From Nonomuraea thailandensis (GTDB lineage Bacteria > Actinomycetota > Actinomycetes > Streptosporangiales > Streptosporangiaceae): 64,000 nucleotides of DNA. The stretch's first letter is position 1; each line of letters opens with the position of its first letter. A program made the translations under genes and the position numbers. The notes under the pieces are model-generated. The model worked only from the letters and a program-made list of their open reading frames with translations. It had not been told where the DNA came from and searched no databases. The stretch spans positions 2,377,501 through 2,441,500 of the forward strand of contig NZ_JAMZEB010000002.1 of NCBI RefSeq assembly GCF_024172165.1, in the 5' to 3' direction. Shown piece after piece: positions 63,320 through 64,000 of the stretch.

Positions 63320-64000
63320 GACCGGCCGCCTCCGTCCGGGAACCAGGTGAAGTACGCCTCCATGGTGTGGAACAGGTCGTAGGTGTCCACGTAGTCGGCC
63401 TTACGGCCGTCGCCCGCCACCCCCATCATGAGCATGAAGTCCATGAACCCGTGGGTGGCGTTGCCGGGCAGGTGCAGGCTGTCGAGGGTGACCTCGGCCA
63501 GGCAGCCCTCGACGTCCCCCGAGGAGATCCACTCCACGGCCTTGCGGTCGAACTCGGGGTCGGGGCCGTGCGGCCCGAACTGGCGCGGCCCGCCGAGCTC
63601 GAGCGACAGGTGCCCGGTGCCGATGATCGCCACCCGCTGGTCGGACGGCCACGACTCCACCATCTCCCTGATGGCCCGCCCGAGCTGCACGAACCGCTTC
63701 GGCCGCGGCAGGGGAGGGGCGAAGATGTTGGTGTAGACGGGCACGATCGGCAGGTCGTTCTGCGGGCGCAGGGTGATGATCGGGCAGGTGATCGAGTGGT
63801 CGATCCGCAGCTCGTTGGAGAAGGCCAGGTCGAAGCCGGCGTCCAGGCCCTCGCGCAGGAGGTGCGCCGACAGGTCCTCCTGCCCCCGGCACACCATGCG
63901 GGGGAGCCCGAACTCGCGTTCCTCGTTGTAGAAGTTCGCGTCGTAGCAGGGCGCCTTGCCGATCAGGAACTGCGGCATGTTGTCCAGCCAGAGCTGGTGG
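63316..64000 (-). CDS. Extradiol dioxygenase LigB-type catalytic subunit (5' end beyond the window)
   Basis: The frame stays open to the right edge (HQLWLDNMPQF precedes the first in-frame Met at 63976-63978), so the true N-terminus, with the first iron His pair, lies outside. The visible part has the LigB catalytic His in LRIDHSITCPIITLRP near 60 counting from that Met, VAIIGTGHLSLELGGP near 120 and GNATHGFMDFMLMMG near 174. It opens catechol-type rings (protocatechuate, gallate or a related diol) next to the hydroxyls with Fe(II) and O2. Coupled to LigA (ATGA). Confidence 0.88.
   Translation of the reverse strand, partial: HQLWLDNMPQFLIGKAPCYDANFYNEEREFGLPRMVCRGQEDLSAHLLREGLDAGFDLAFSNELRIDHSITCPIITLRPQNDLPIVPVYTNIFAPPLPRPKRFVQLGRAIREMVESWPSDQRVAIIGTGHLSLELGGPRQFGPHGPDPEFDRKAVEWISSGDVEGCLAEVTLDSLHLPGNATHGFMDFMLMMGVAGDGRKADYVDTYDLFHTMEAYFTWFPDGGGRS

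Noticed and set aside
1..64000. Search for tRNA, rRNA, insertion sequence, integrase or prophage genes
   Set aside because: No tRNA T-loop/anticodon pattern, transposase motif or phage protein was seen by eye; small RNAs without strong structure could be missed.

Overview
The window is high-GC DNA with GTG and TTG starts, few TTA codons, a complete conservon (cvnA-D), a PucR regulator, TIGR02569 and WS/DGAT genes and dense ATGA-overlapped operons. This points to a mycelial actinomycete, most likely Streptosporangiaceae or Streptomyces-like; genus is inferred, not proven. No rRNA, tRNA, CRISPR array, insertion sequence, phage or plasmid gene was seen. It reads as chromosomal-arm DNA rich in catabolic modules, each with its own local regulator.

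Layout. 1-4999: TetR regulator (cut by the left edge) divergent from a CPBP protease; a DHA2-type MFS exporter divergent from moeA across two copper-repressor-like dyads; and a chimeric ORF joining a signal peptide to a LuxR-type HTH. 5176-12276: a sugar/Amadori-compound module (FrlC-like isomerase, ABC importer, FrlB-like deglycase, FrlD-like kinase, LacI) with two LacI-type palindromes in the divergent promoter. 12387-15909: sulfotransferase-like gene plus an A-T-TE synthetase resembling aryl-quinone/furanone synthetases, the best natural-product candidate. 15964-18712 and 24715-29790: a DUF917/HyuA/NCS1 heterocycle (hydantoin or thiohydantoin) catabolic set with a PucR regulator, split by the conservon (19116-22909), a secreted DUF1838 protein and an HD hydrolase.

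29914-36655: class V aminotransferase-like gene, two AlkZ-type (QxQ) DNA-glycosylase paralogues flanking a WS/DGAT acyltransferase, then a TetR divergent from a group-2 sigma factor over two TetR-like operators. 37039-40918: methyltransferase, alpha/beta hydrolase, adenosine deaminase, TIGR02569 kinase-like protein and a truncated SnoaL-like ORF. 40943-46527: GH42 and GH3 glycosidases divergent from their LacI regulator. 46629-50345: relic of a SpoIIE-type phosphatase, NarL-type two-component system and an ABC-2 exporter. 50607-55759: orphan secreted protein, phosphotransferase, propeller lipoprotein and PL11 rhamnogalacturonan lyase. 55982-59910: DeoR, FGGY kinase, LacD/YihT-like aldolase and Asp/Glu-racemase-family operon. 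60042-64000: membrane protein, F420-type LLM oxidoreductase, MDR oxidoreductase and a LigAB extradiol dioxygenase cut by the right edge.

A recurring peculiarity is short tandem duplication (9-47 bp, 2-4 copies), often in frame and often at gene borders: inside moeA (42 bp), in cvnA (33 bp), before the SnoaL ORF (39 bp), at the GH42 3' end (47 bp), across the ABC permease start (30 bp), across the racemase start (33 bp) and at 59941-60047 (40 and 9 bp). Two of these multiply a ribosome-binding-site/start-codon cassette.
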